Below, piece by piece: positions 1 to 9,856 of a DNA stretch of 24,138 nucleotides; position 1 is the stretch's first letter; every line of letters begins with the position of its first letter. This DNA is from Thermomucor indicae-seudaticae (taxonomy: Eukaryota; Mucoromycota; Mucoromycetes; Mucorales; Lichtheimiaceae): positions 1-24,138 of the forward strand of contig JSYX01000550.1 in assembly GCA_000787465.1 (NCBI GenBank), given 5' to 3'. The notes below the pieces were generated by a model. That model was not told the DNA's origin. It saw only the letters and a program-made list of their open reading frames with translations, and did not search any database. The translations under genes were made by a program, and so were the position numbers.

Positions 1-1573
1 TATACTAATGGAGGCGACGATCATGGACTCATATATGCGCACGAAGCACACACACAAAGGTCATCACGGCTAAATGTTTCCTTTTCTTTAGGGCCAGATG
101 TCAAGCGATAAGTGTTCGGTCAGATACCCAGCAATTTTAAGCGGCTTATGGATATGAAAGGGGTGGCATTGGCTGCCGAGATCATGGTTCACGCGGTATT
201 CGGCTTAGACACGTTTTAGCACGGCAATACCTTTAATATGTAATATGTACATACAGTATAACGTTCAATGAATATGTATATAGATGCCTCGACAATGGAT
301 TCAGATCCTTCCATGTCGGTACTAATCATATCAAACTGTACCATCGTACTTGCTACATCCAAGGCTTGTGCCACTCCATAATGTCAGTTTGTGCTTCACC
401 TTTGCAAACGTTGCAGCCAGAATTTGCTGTTCAAGATATAGATATTGGGCCTGCGGTTTCATACTCTTGCTGAGACGAATCATGAGTTTGGTATGTCATC
501 CATGGTATTTTATGCAAGTAATGAGTGATAGTTGTAAAAATATATAACGTCCTCTACTCCACACAATAAAGGATACACATAGTCTCTTTGACTTCATTGT
601 ACATCATAAGCTTTTTTCCCATATATTTCTTCAAAAAGACACAACAATCATAGGGAAGAAAAAAACGCAACTGAGTCACATAGTTTATATCAGACTTTTA
701 CGTCAGTCCCAAAGGGGAATCATGCTACATACTTAAAAGAGCATTCTACGTTTGCTATGACATAAGCTCATCCCATATTGTTGGCTGTACGCATGTTCCT
801 TCCTTTTCCGAATTTCTATATCCGAGTGATAGAGCAATAGGTCAGGACACCCTGCGAAGGATGTATAAGACATTCTAGCAGCCTTAGGAGCATCATATTT
901 TTTATTAGTATTGTTATCCATAGTGGGTACTACACATTCGGAGAAGTCCACTAAAGAAGACCTCTCGCCGTCATCCCGAATGGGAAGTTGATAGCGGAAA
1001 TTTGCTGCCGAATTGTAAGGTTAATGAAAGCTTCTCCTTACCATTTTGCAGTTGAGGTGGGGGGAGGTGATGGCAGCATCGCAAATAGCTTTATGCTGCC
1101 GAATTGCAAGAAATCACAGACTATAATGTCTTTCGTTGTTGCTGAACCGAAACATGAAAATCAACAAACTTTCGGACCTGGTTCGGATTGTGCCTCTTGC
1201 TGTTGATTGACTTTCCACGGCACCCGAGGGCAGCAGTTTCTCCACGGGATTGAATGCCATGTGACCATGAAAACAAATGCGTGCTGTCACCTGGACAATT
1301 TAATTATTCCCGTTCGATCCCCTTGCATTTTAAGACTTCTTGATGAAAGACGCACACAGAGGCAGCGAACGCAATTCACAGAAAGGTCACAAGTCTAGGA
1401 CTTTGTATTCTGATCCGGTCAATAGACGTAAGCCAATGGATTAGCATAAGCAATATCAGGAAAATTGAAAAGATTTGTAGCTTTAGCGAAAAAAATTTCA
1501 TTTATGCAGCATACAACAAGTCCAAGTAAATAGTACGCATTGGAAGACTCAGATGACTCAAGGGGCCATTCAG

Positions 1574-1581
1574 TATATAAA
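1574..1581 (+). promoter_or_regulatory. TATA-like box
   Basis: The string tatataaa lies 38 bp before an ATG at 1619 that opens a 26-codon frame ending at a possible GT donor (1697). A typical fungal core promoter is possible, but no recognised gene follows, so the call is weak. Confidence 0.3.
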
Positions 1582-2182
1582 GGCACCTTGTTCAGGCACA
1601 TCTTGTCTCTTTAACCGGATGCCGAGTGGTCTCGCCCTGGCTGACAGCGATGGGGAAGCATGGGTTATAGGACACTCGGATTTTACCCCCACCTTTGTAC
1701 TTATCACAATCTCTCCACACTTTTATTAAATATTACCTTTTACAACTTGGTCTTTTTGAATCTTTTTATGTTTCGTTTTCCAGTGTCCTATATACTTGTG
1801 TGGTCCACCAGAGCGCGGCTTCGGGCAGCACTGTCATTACGGGAAGTTACTACGGGTCGGCCATCATGCCCTGTATGAAGGTTTCCCCCCCTATTCATTG
1901 CTGTTCTTTCTTTATTACTTTTTATCCCCCCGTCACATTCGTTTTCTTCATACTTGCGCATGCTGGCCTCCCTCTCCTCCTTTCATCCAAAAAAGAAAAT
2001 GATAGTACTTTTATCACTTTTGTAGTGATAGACTTTTTCAGACTCACTCTGTTATCCTTAGCATCTCGCGTGAGCCCTGTTTACCCGAAGATAGCATCAA
2101 GCGAAATCAACCGAGGCTTATTGGCAAGACCCCGACTGAAATTGATCAACGAATTCCGTAGAAATCCATTGTCTTGTTGTAT

Positions 2183-2188
2183 TTTATT
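2183..2188 (-). terminator. Possible poly(A) signal of the CotH gene
   Basis: On the minus strand this reads AATAAA, about 155 nt after the stop codon of the CotH-family gene. The distance is long but acceptable for a fungal 3' UTR. Confidence 0.35.
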
Positions 2189-2342
2189 CATAGAGAGAAA
2201 ATCAACATAGCATTATGCTTCGTATACGCACCATTGAATACGACCTGAGTTGAGCTACAACAATTGTTCAATACAACAATATCATACAATAACAAATATA
2301 CTGGCGATTCGTACTACACTAAAATGATGTAGTCATACATAT

Positions 2343-4299
2343 CTACACTTGTTTGTAATGCACTTCAATGGCTCTGCTTCCCTTCGCGATGAATTCCTTG
2401 ACGCCTGCCAGCGAGATATGACCCGTCGGTCCATTGACTGCTTGCATGAACGAGACAGGATTCATCGATCGGGCAAAGAGATCTTGCACGGTTGCGTTGT
2501 CTACAGGAGGCGGCACGCTAAATTCGTCGCTACTTGTGTCGTTGAACAGCTGGCTATAATCAAATCGGCCCAGCTTGGGCAAGCTCATATCCCACTCGAC
2601 GTCTTGCGTGATCATCGCTACCGTCTCGTCCATCGTGCGGCCCATCACGTCCAGGTTGACGAGCTGCCTCGAGACAGTGCGAATAAGGTATTCGAATCGC
2701 TCCTTGAAAGCAGGCACTTGGAGGAACTTGGTCGTCAAGGGACGCATCATGAGGCCAGGATAGGTGCGGTAATCGCCGGACAACATGTCCGAGAGCTTGA
2801 TCAAGGTGGAGCCAAACGTCAGGTCCAGATCGGACGGCATGTAAATGAACCTTTCAGAGCCGGGATGTTCTTGGTAGAGGTAATAGTTGTCTGCCGTCGA
2901 CATGTAACCATCCGAGAACCCAATCAAAACTTCCATGGCCATGCTATGTACATACACACACGAATTAGTTGTGTTTCTTTGGCAAAAAGTCCGAGAAAGT
3001 ATATTTACGCTCGAAGTACGCTTTCCATGTCAAAGTGCGTTTTCCATGCATCGGGATCATCCGTCGGTGCTTCCGAAAGGAACTTTGTCAGCTCCATAAG
3101 ACGCCTGAAATCAGAAGGTCCTGACGACGGGTCTTGTTTGATCTTGTATTGACCGAGTTCGTATTCGGTCATATTGTCACCGTAGTAGCTCAGATCAGAA
3201 ATTGGACTTTGCTGGACAACAAAATTACCCATAAAGAGGCCCTGATACAAAATGCCCTGCTCATAGTCTCTGTCGCCGTTGGCAAACTCGTTACGTAACC
3301 AAGGGTTCTGGAAATTCTCAATGATTCCAAAGAACCCGGCGATCTCGTCATTGATAAATACGCTGGATAGGTCACTCTTGTCAACGTCGGTCAAAGATGC
3401 GGTTTCTCCCCTCTTTTTGGCTTACCGAACGTAAGATGACTGGGTCGTGGCTACACCAACGGACTTGAGGGCTTTGTAGGCAAGTTCTTCACGGATGTAG
3501 GACGGATCGGTTGCCATTGACCGGAGCTTGAGTCTACGGTAACCATAGAGCGATTGGCGCTTTGGGATCTTGATGTTGTAGGATAGTTTTGGGCTCCAGC
3601 GAGAGCCGCGACCGGCCAGTTCAAGCTCGACGTCCGTCAATGTCTGAACGTCGGAAGGACTGAAAAGAGAGAGAGAGCCTACTAAGCTTTCCACTTTGAC
3701 GGACTGCGTCAAAAGCGACTTTCTTACCTGATATAAGTCATGTTGAGCGTGACTTTAATATCATCCAAGACCTTGGTGTGCATCAGATCGACGCCAGACT
3801 TATTGCCCACTAGGTATATCGTCGGAATTTCGCCGCCGACGTGGAGATCGGACTGGATACGATGGATGCTGGGCAACGGTTCTAGGACATTGGGTAGCGG
3901 TGTGATTGGCCACGCATTCCTAGAACGATTGTAAAACTCGTTGGGTGTTTGATCTTTTTCGACGGGAGGACGCGTGAAGGCTTCACGTTCAACGATGGCT
4001 CCAGCCTTTTGCTTTGCGTAGTAATAATGATCCTTTGCAACCGGTGCGGTTCCAGTATACAAGATGGCACATCCACTCTTGTTGTCAACTGCCAACGGAT
4101 AAGGTTTTTCATCCACAACCACAGCCATCGACGTGTCCGTGCTGTTCAAAAAGGAGACGACCCGGTAGTCGACATCCTTGGCTGCCACTGCAATGGCTAA
4201 CAGCACGAAGAGAACGGAATAGATGCCTGTGAAACAATTAGACTTTTGTTCGCAAGGAGCCTTGACCTTTTTCTTACCTTGTGTACAGGCTTGCTTCAT
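2343..4299 (-). CDS. Secreted CotH-family protein (spore coat protein H / CotH kinase fold)
   Basis: Model with five exons: 4299-4278, 4226-3728, 3659-3426, 3362-3009 and 2943-2343, giving 569 residues. The four introns (51, 68, 63 and 65 nt) are GT-AG and all junctions keep phase. Residues 1-23 form a signal peptide with hydrophobic core SVLFVLLAIAVAA. The middle carries YRRLKLRSMATDPSYIREEL, a CotH-type conserved block. Residues 406-414 read PSDLDLTFG, matching the acidic D-x-D metal-binding motif of CotH kinases. Several N-x-S/T sequons support secretion. Known family members in Mucorales sit on the spore surface, some GPI-anchored, and some take part in host-cell attachment; bacterial CotH phosphorylates coat proteins. 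This copy ends shortly after IEVHYKQV with no Ser-rich tail or terminal hydrophobic segment, so I infer a soluble secreted form. The paralog class cannot be set from sequence alone. Confidence 0.88.
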
Positions 4300-4370
4300 A
4301 TAAAACCGTCTGAGCGGAAAAGGAAAAAAAAAGAAACAGGAGTAGGAACAATGGTTGATGCAAAGCGAGC

Positions 4371-4380
4371 TTATAAATAT
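4371..4380 (-). promoter_or_regulatory. TATA-like box of the CotH gene
   Basis: The minus strand reads ATATTTATAA about 75 nt before the CotH ATG at 4299, a usual distance for a fungal TATA element with a short leader. Confidence 0.45.
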
Positions 4381-4424
4381 ATCCAAGACATGACGCAGTA
4401 ACCGGACTGCTGACTTTATGCCTC

Positions 4425-5006
4425 CTATACTGCAATACGCGGAGCATTTCCACAAAGGCCAGCTTGTTCTCTATTATGTTTCTTCCGGTACGTACTTACC
4501 TTCCTGTGTATGCAGCCAAATTGCCAAGAGCTCAGCAAGGTTACTTGCAAAATCCAGTTCCCTGGGACGTGATACCCAAATGGGTCACAAACTCCCCCGC
4601 TCCGACAATCGCGATCAGCCACACCATTCTATTGGACACGCGTCGAATAGAATCTGTGAGGCTGCATGCTGCCGGGCTTGCGACTACAAACGATCACGTC
4701 CGTCATACGATGATGCAGACGCCGTCAATCAGGCTGATTTCGCATGTATGCGCCCGTCGTGACTCCTTGTCCAAGATACGGTTTGCATAAATAATCTTAT
4801 GAGCATTGATTGATGCATGTGACCAAACTCTGTAGTGGGAAACACGACTTTGAACTTTATCGAACGCCAGGATTTGCTGATGGGTTTAGCGTGAAGGCGA
4901 TGTACTCACTGCATATGGGGCTGTTTGACTTGGCCAGTGGGCTGCAAGAATGGTCATATGCATAGCAATTTAGGGTAAGCTCATGTCGGTAGATGAAATC
5001 CAGCAT
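4425..5006 (-). CDS. Tentative spliced gene with one membrane segment, unrecognised
   Basis: Not a recognised family. Three exons join in phase: 5006-4910 (begins MLDFIYRHELTLNCYAYD), 4683-4545 and 4503-4425. Exon 2 holds a hydrophobic stretch MVWLIAIVGAGEFV after a basic segment, and exon 3 encodes a basic tail ending PRIAV and a stop. Splice sites are GTGAGT/TGTAG and GTAACC/CACAG. The first intron would be 226 nt, long for this locus and perhaps hiding another exon, and the second only 41 nt. The start is uncertain, since the frame is open further upstream to about 5054. The 3' end lies about 45 bp before the CotH TATA box. It could equally be a decayed gene. Confidence 0.25.
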
Positions 5007-5054
5007 TTCTCTGTTGGTGCTACAATTAAGGTTTTTCCTGTGCTCTTCTGACAA

Positions 5055-5441
5055 GATCTAAGATCATCTGGTTTCACAGTGGTTAATCAATTGTTGGTAA
5101 AGCCCCATCTGATGTCTTATACTTTATCTCCCTCTGTGCCTTCTAAAGCAATTCTTGAGCTAAAGTCAATTAAAGTAATTATGAAGAAGCCAGACACATT
5201 GAAAACGTTGTCCATCTCTTCATACTCGCTTGCTTCGGCCTTTGTTTGTATCAAGAAAGCTCTGTGCGACATTGCATTAATTGTAAAAGCCGGCCATGCA
5301 AAATGGTACATAAAGGAAAAGAGTAGCAATATGCACGCATCCGAATTTGGATGGGATTGACAAGAGCCACTTTAATCGGAGGGGGGCGGGTTCCCTTTTC
5401 TTGCGCATATTTTCTACGAAACATATACACGGTTTTTTCTA
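5055..5441. other. Intergenic, no gene recognised
   Basis: The plus strand is open from 5079 to 5360 (no ATG at the frame start), giving a Lys-rich product I do not recognise. The region contains the upstream DNA of the GATA gene and no clear TATA element. Confidence 0.45.
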
Positions 5442-6843
5442 ATGAACGTCTCTCAGCTTTGTGGACCGTCATCGAGTTCCATTCATTCGCTACTGTCACC
5501 GCCTGCGTCGAGGTCTGGACCTCCACTCTTGTATGTTGCTCGACCCAGCATGACAATGCGTAGGAGTGTAATGAGCGACTCATTCATGGGCTGCTCTACT
5601 AGACCTATAATACCACCTGAATCGCTACTCAGTCTGCCACCCATTCCTGGTCTTGTCGGAACCGACAGACTCAGATCGTTTATAGAGCGAACGCCTCCTT
5701 ACGATACCGATTACCGTTACGTGCTGCCTCCTCTTCATACCACCATACCACAACCATCGCGGCCAGATAAACCTACTACTACTACTAGTATTGCAACCGA
5801 AGAGCCTTCATTGACACAGGTTTGTTCTTTATTTCCAGCTACTGCTGCTCTGCGCTCCCTCCCGTATTGATTGATACGGAAAAAAATCGGTAGTCGTTGA
5901 ACGCATGTACAGCACTCTGTGAACAATTGGATGTATATAAGCAGCAGTGGCGGATAACCAGCCTACAGGAGCAAGAAGCCGGTTTGGACCATCTGTCCGA
6001 ACTGGCAACAAACCTTTTACATTCGCTGCACGCCCTAAAGTCGTCGTCACCATCCAATAGCAACAACAAACGACCGCGTTCAGAGAGCGATGACGAAACA
6101 ATACAACAGCCTAAAAAGGTAAGGCAACCTTCCATCACATTCTCCACAACGTGGTTCTTTAATGGAGAAAGAAAAAGTTGCAAACGACAAACACTGAAAT
6201 ACCAGAATATGCCATGATCCGGCGGGCAAGGAATTTACAAGACGCAAGCTCAAAGACATATCGCAGGAGAACGGTAAGGGCGCGCTCTCTCTCTCTTTTT
6301 CTTTTCCCAATACAGGATTTTATAACACTCATATACTTCTTCTTCTACTACTAGAAAAAGACGACGTAAGCTATACAATCTTTCAAACTTGGGCTGTTCA
6401 TGTTTTCGCTGAGCAAGAAATTATCATGATAGGTTAGGGCAACGATGTCATTCTTGTCATACAACCGAAACTCCTGAATGGCGACGAGGTCCAGATGGCG
6501 CAAGGACGCTTTGCAATGCCTGTGGTTTGCGTAAGCAAAAATAAAAGGATAGGTTGAAATAACCGATGTATTCACAGTCGTCTATCTAGATTACTCGAAA
6601 CTGCTGAAAAAGGGGTCACTGACGGTTCAAACCTATGAATCCAATGCCAGCATCGAATGCTTTCAACAGCAACCGCTAAAGCAATTGCCACCACGATCGC
6701 GGATCATTGAATACCCTGCTATGCAGATCATGCGTGGAAATATCCCGACTGATGAGAAGCGCTATCCAAGTAAGATGGGTGTCGGTATTGGCATTGGATC
6801 ATCATCATTATCATCGCAGTCCAAGAAGGAACAGCCTCCCTAA
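5442..6843 (+). CDS. GATA-type zinc finger transcription factor
   Basis: Model: exons 5442-5819, 5894-6118, 6231-6273, 6438-6530 and 6590-6843, 330 residues. The finger in exon 4 reads C-x2-C-x18-C-x2-[18 protein letters not shown], then [12 protein letters not shown], continued across the last intron as HYSKLLKKG. The C|AT join at 6530/6590 restores the His of CGLHYSK, which fixes that splice. An 18-residue loop is the class seen in White Collar 2-type and plant GATA factors; no PAS domain is visible here, so it is not a plain WC-2. The N-terminal half is Ser/Pro/Thr-rich (possible activation region), and exon 2 has a basic NKRPRSES patch that may be a nuclear signal. Exon 3 encodes [14 protein letters not shown]. 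The 164-nt intron before the finger may hide an alternative exon. Start could be a later Met (5550 or 5571). It should bind GATA sites; targets are unknown. Confidence 0.82.
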
Positions 6844-6884
6844 AAATCCTATGCATATAATGTTTTTTGTTGTACCTTGCTCGA

Positions 6885-6890
6885 TTTATT
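6885..6890 (-). terminator. Poly(A) signal of the bZIP gene
   Basis: The minus strand reads AATAAA 30 nt after the bZIP stop codon, so this mRNA should end within the 3' region of the GATA gene. Confidence 0.55.
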
Positions 6891-6900
6891 ATGTACAGCG

Positions 6901-6906
6901 AATAAA
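6901..6906 (+). terminator. Poly(A) signal of the GATA gene
   Basis: AATAAA lies 57 nt after the GATA stop codon. Cleavage 10-30 nt later would place the mRNA end at or inside the end of the convergent bZIP coding region (stop at 6920). Confidence 0.55.
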
Positions 6907-6919
6907 AAGAAACAATGAA

Positions 6920-8265
6920 TCAAGAAGAAGAAGGAGTAGTGTTCTGGTTATTATTATTGTCGGTAGGTTGACTCGTGGACGGTATTGAATCGTAGATGGT
7001 CTCATAAAGCTCGAGTAGGTCCCAGTCGCATGGAAGATCATGCAAATGATGAGACAAGAACCAGTATTTTTCAGAAAACGCAGGAGGTGCCACCCAGTTG
7101 TTTTGATCGTGTACGTTGCCACCGACAAATTTGGTTTTACTGACCAGCAGCTCAAAGCACTCGTCTGCGTTGTATAAGCCTTGGTAAAGGATCATTCGGT
7201 CTCGTAACGCCGGGCCCGGTATGTAGTCGATGCGTGCGTCGTGCGGTATGAGGCGTTGCAGGGCGGCTGGTTGAATAAACGAGTTGAGTCGTTGATGGAC
7301 CGATGTAGGATATCCTGTGTGTACTTACTGGGAGCAAAAGCTGTTCTGATCTTGTCCCCGAGAATGTTTGAGGTCTTGAGTTGCAGTCGAAGGATGTGAA
7401 GGGCTTGAAGCGGAGGCATGTGCGCGAGATCGTCTGGTGTTTTCAGGGTCGGTGTCTCGGTGATGGTGCCAAGAACAGGCTGAGTCGCTGTGAAGCTGGA
7501 TACCATGGATTCTGTCGGTGCCGACAGATCCTCGTGACTTTGACGCGGCAAGAGCAAAGGGTTGGTTTTCAGAGTGGATGTATCATCATCGTGATAGGAT
7601 TCGGTTGTGGTGGTGGTCGTCGTCGTTGTTGTTGTTGCTGGTATACTGGTGGCAAAAGCTGGCAAGGGATTCGTTTTCAATGCTAAAGTGTTTGATGTGC
7701 CGTTATTGAAGCGTGGTGCTTTCGCAATGGCGCAGCCATTGATTTGAGCGTTTGCAAGCGCTTTCCTAAAGTCGAGGATATGATTTTTTGGGTCGAGCAG
7801 TGTCTGAAGAATGGCGGGCTTATCGTGGATGGAATCCAACGTCTTTGCACCGTTCCAGGGTATCGGAAGCACTCTGGTGTCTGTCCAGATGTGAGGAACC
7901 GTGCCACGTTCGACAAGGCTAGACAGGGAAAATAAAAGAAGACATCCTCGCAAGTAGTTGGCTTCGTACTCGACTTGTGCCAAGCGTTCCTTGAGTCGAT
8001 CTCGTTCCTCCACCAGTGCACGCCATTGCCGCTCCTTTTCCTGGCGCCGCTGCTGCTCACGCTCTCGAAATGCTCGTTGTGCTGCTCGATTCTGCGCTCG
8101 TCGTTCCTGGATAGAAGGCGGGTTCGGTTTACGTCCTGGTCGTTTGCGCTTTCGCACTCGTTCCCCGCTTTCGTTTTCCAACCCAACATCGGATGCCTCG
8201 TCAAAATATTGAAAGCTGAATCGTGATGGCTGACATGGCCATTTGCTAGACGACGATGTACTCAT
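6920..8265 (-). CDS. bZIP transcription factor, fungal AP-1-like, with a DUF3425-like C-terminus
   Basis: Two exons, 8265-7329 and 7266-6920, give 427 residues. The 62-nt intron has a GTAAGT donor, a CTCAAC branch-like site and an AG at 7267. Splicing is needed: it moves the frame into LIPHDARIDYIPGPALRDRM, continuous with the C-terminal block. Residues 53-72 are the basic region with NRAAQRAFR (59-67), the signature of Yap1/Pap1-like fungal factors. Leu84, Leu91, Val98 and Leu105 make the zipper heptads. A GRKPNPPS patch precedes the basic region. A run of about twelve Thr lies mid-protein. The end (IPGPALRDRM, FVGGNVHDQNNW, DWDLLELYETIY) matches the domain that follows bZIPs in many filamentous fungi. 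No Cys-rich redox domain of the Yap1 type is evident, so an oxidative-stress role should not be assumed. Dimeric nuclear DNA binding is expected. Confidence 0.88.
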
Positions 8266-8316
8266 TTACGCAGTTTCTACGAAAAAATTCAAGCAAACAC
8301 CGCCCTTTGCACACGT

Positions 8317-8322
8317 TTTATT
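8317..8322 (-). terminator. Poly(A) signal of the YdcZ-like gene
   Basis: The minus strand reads AATAAA 91 nt after the YdcZ-like stop and only 52 nt before the bZIP start codon, so the upstream mRNA should end inside the bZIP promoter or leader. Confidence 0.45.
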
Positions 8323-8412
8323 ATTCGGTAAAAGGGTTTTCCCGGCATTACTTAAATCATGAAAGTTACTACATCAGCAAAGCGATGCTTCTCTCGTACA
8401 AGGAAATCGTTG

Positions 8413-9163
8413 TCAGAATTTTGCAATGATGAAGACACAGAACGCGAGTCCAAAGGATGCCAAGATTCGCCAAGTGGTGTACGGTCGTTCAGGAACGCCG
8501 ACCAGCGCGAGGTCGTCAACGATGCAGCCCATAATGACCTGTTGCGGTTTGGCAATGCGTTAATTGTCGACACCATGGTCCCTTTCTTTCCCGTCGGGTT
8601 CCTTGCCTGTGAGCAGACAAAGATGCTGAGTGAAGTAGCTGCGCCCAGTCTTGGTATCGAGATGAGGTTAGCTATGACATAGTATGCGCCAAGCAAACCG
8701 CCTGTATGTGTCGTCAATAGCAATCAGCACCCATACACAGAGAGATAGAGAGAGGTCCGACACGAATGGGCAAGTGAAAGTTATTACCAACCCACGCATA
8801 ACCAGGGGCATCTTTTTTCATCGTTATCAGATAAGCGAACACCTTATCATGGTAAAAGAAAAAGAAGTTACCTAAAACTCGGGAATCAGGTAAAGGTGTA
8901 TGCAGAGCATTAACGTCGATGATAAAGAAAATAAGTGTAAAGATCAGCCCACTTCCAAAAGAATAAAGAGGCGAAAAGGTACGGCCACCGTGCCGAGCCA
9001 GCGACGCATTGCATCCTTTTTTATTATTATTCTGTACTCGTCAATAAGCCCCATTCTTCCAAAGAGGAATGTATTTTTGCTAACCCGCTTGAAGAGAGAG
9101 CGAGGCACCGGCCAAAATCAGCAAGAATCCAGAAAAAACAACGTTGTTCAGCAGATCAACCAT
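8413..9163 (-). CDS. YdcZ/DUF606-type small multi-pass membrane protein (DMT superfamily)
   Basis: Five exons: 9163-9085, 9015-8953, 8871-8788, 8701-8607 and 8538-8413, about 148 residues. Landmarks in order: helix 1 FSGFLLILAGASLSLQAG leading into CNASLARHGG; APGYAWVGGLLGAYYVIANL; PRLGAATSLSIFVCSQVIMG; and a last helix RILASFGLAFCVFIIAKF. These blocks match the YdcZ family (small drug/metabolite transporter relatives, about 140-170 residues, usually five helices), common in bacteria and also found in fungi. Substrate is unknown. The final intron starts with GC (CAG|GCAAGG at 8606) and joins CSQ to VIMG exactly, so a GC-AG intron is well supported. Least certain is the 8952-8872 intron, whose GTGGGC donor is weak; residues around the second helix may be wrong. 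The gene ends 147 bp before the bZIP start on the same strand. Confidence 0.78.
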
Positions 9164-9236
9164 CGCGCATCCCCTTCGGAAAGAAAAGCAAATCCAGGAA
9201 GGTCAGAAAGTTTTCGGCCCTTTGTGGAGGAATCTT

Positions 9237-9629
9237 TTAGATTCCGAGCAAGCCAATCAGGTCTCGTTTCGCTTCACACTGCATAAGAGCCCGGTCGCCC
9301 AGAATCGTGTGACAATGCATGCACTGGACTCGAATCGATGTGTGTTTCTTCTCGGGAACCCGGGGGGCGGCGACAAGGAAAAGAAGCGAGCCACGGACAG
9401 GGTGCGGGCCATGCGTCTGTGTGTGTGTGGATCTGGTTTCCGTGAGCAAGCGGCTATGACGACGCAAACCAAGAGGATGGCAACCAATGATGTGAGGGAA
9501 TGAAAAAAAAATAAGGCCAGATGGGTCCGGGTATACTATTTTTTGCACGTTTCGGACAATGCACGCAAATGGAGTGGCACGTATTTTTGGTAACGCGTCT
9601 TTGCTGATGCTATTGGAACGATGAAACAA
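9237..9629 (-). other. Open frame with a Mis18/Yippee-like zinc-knuckle stretch
   Basis: The frame ends with VQCMHCHTILGDRALM and a stop soon after. C-x2-C-x-T-I-L-G-D resembles the first zinc knuckle of Mis18/Yippee-type domains (centromere and regulatory proteins). The rest of such a domain, with its second C-x2-C, is not found downstream, where the YdcZ-like gene begins at 9163. The N-terminal part looks non-coding. It is either a lone exon of a gene I cannot complete, a relic, or a coincidence. Confidence 0.22.
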
Positions 9630-9856
9630 GTTCTTGGTTGTTTCCCTCTATATCAAAAAAGCTGATATGCACAGTAGGGATCATACATGTAAGATAGGAG
9701 AAAGAACAGAACAGGGAGGCGAAGAGCAGATTCTTCCATGGAGGGCAGTTGGATGATGGAAAAGGAGATCTCTCCCAAGAAGGCAGAGTACCATTCCTTT
9801 GAGGGCAAAAGTCAGAAAAAAAATACTTGCAGCAGATCCGGTAGATCGATCAAGGG

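Larger units (their letters stand above)
1..2342. other. Long stretch without a convincing gene
   Basis: AT-rich sequence with short frames in all phases, none with a recognisable domain or consistent exon structure. Things seen in it are a direct repeat of tgctgccgaattg at 1003-1015 and 1094-1106, a TATA-like box at 1574-1581 followed by a short spliceable frame from 1619, and a poly(A)-type signal for the minus-strand CotH gene near 2183-2188. The frame at 1695-2210 (+, 171 codons) starts in AT-rich, intron-like DNA and resembles nothing I know. Distal regulatory DNA or decayed sequence is the simplest reading. Confidence 0.6.

Noticed and set aside
1270..1330. tRNA-like B-box string cgttcgatccc
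   Set aside because: No matching A-box, acceptor stem or cloverleaf could be drawn around it.
1695..2210. 171-codon plus-strand frame in the left region
   Set aside because: Its composition follows AT/pyrimidine-rich DNA, there is no family motif, and the best reading of its first part is an intron.
2349..3152. 267-codon plus-strand open frame
   Set aside because: It lies opposite the CotH exons, lacks any domain, and crosses a CotH intron; it is a shadow of the real gene.
6355..6365. Possible 11-nt micro-exon in the GATA gene (between ctactactag and gtaagc)
   Set aside because: Including it leaves the wrong phase for the zinc finger exon; joining 6273 directly to 6438 keeps the finger in frame.
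7683..8204. 173-codon minus-strand frame overlapping the bZIP gene
   Set aside because: Shifted frame of the bZIP exon with no motif of its own; the basic region and zipper are in the other frame.
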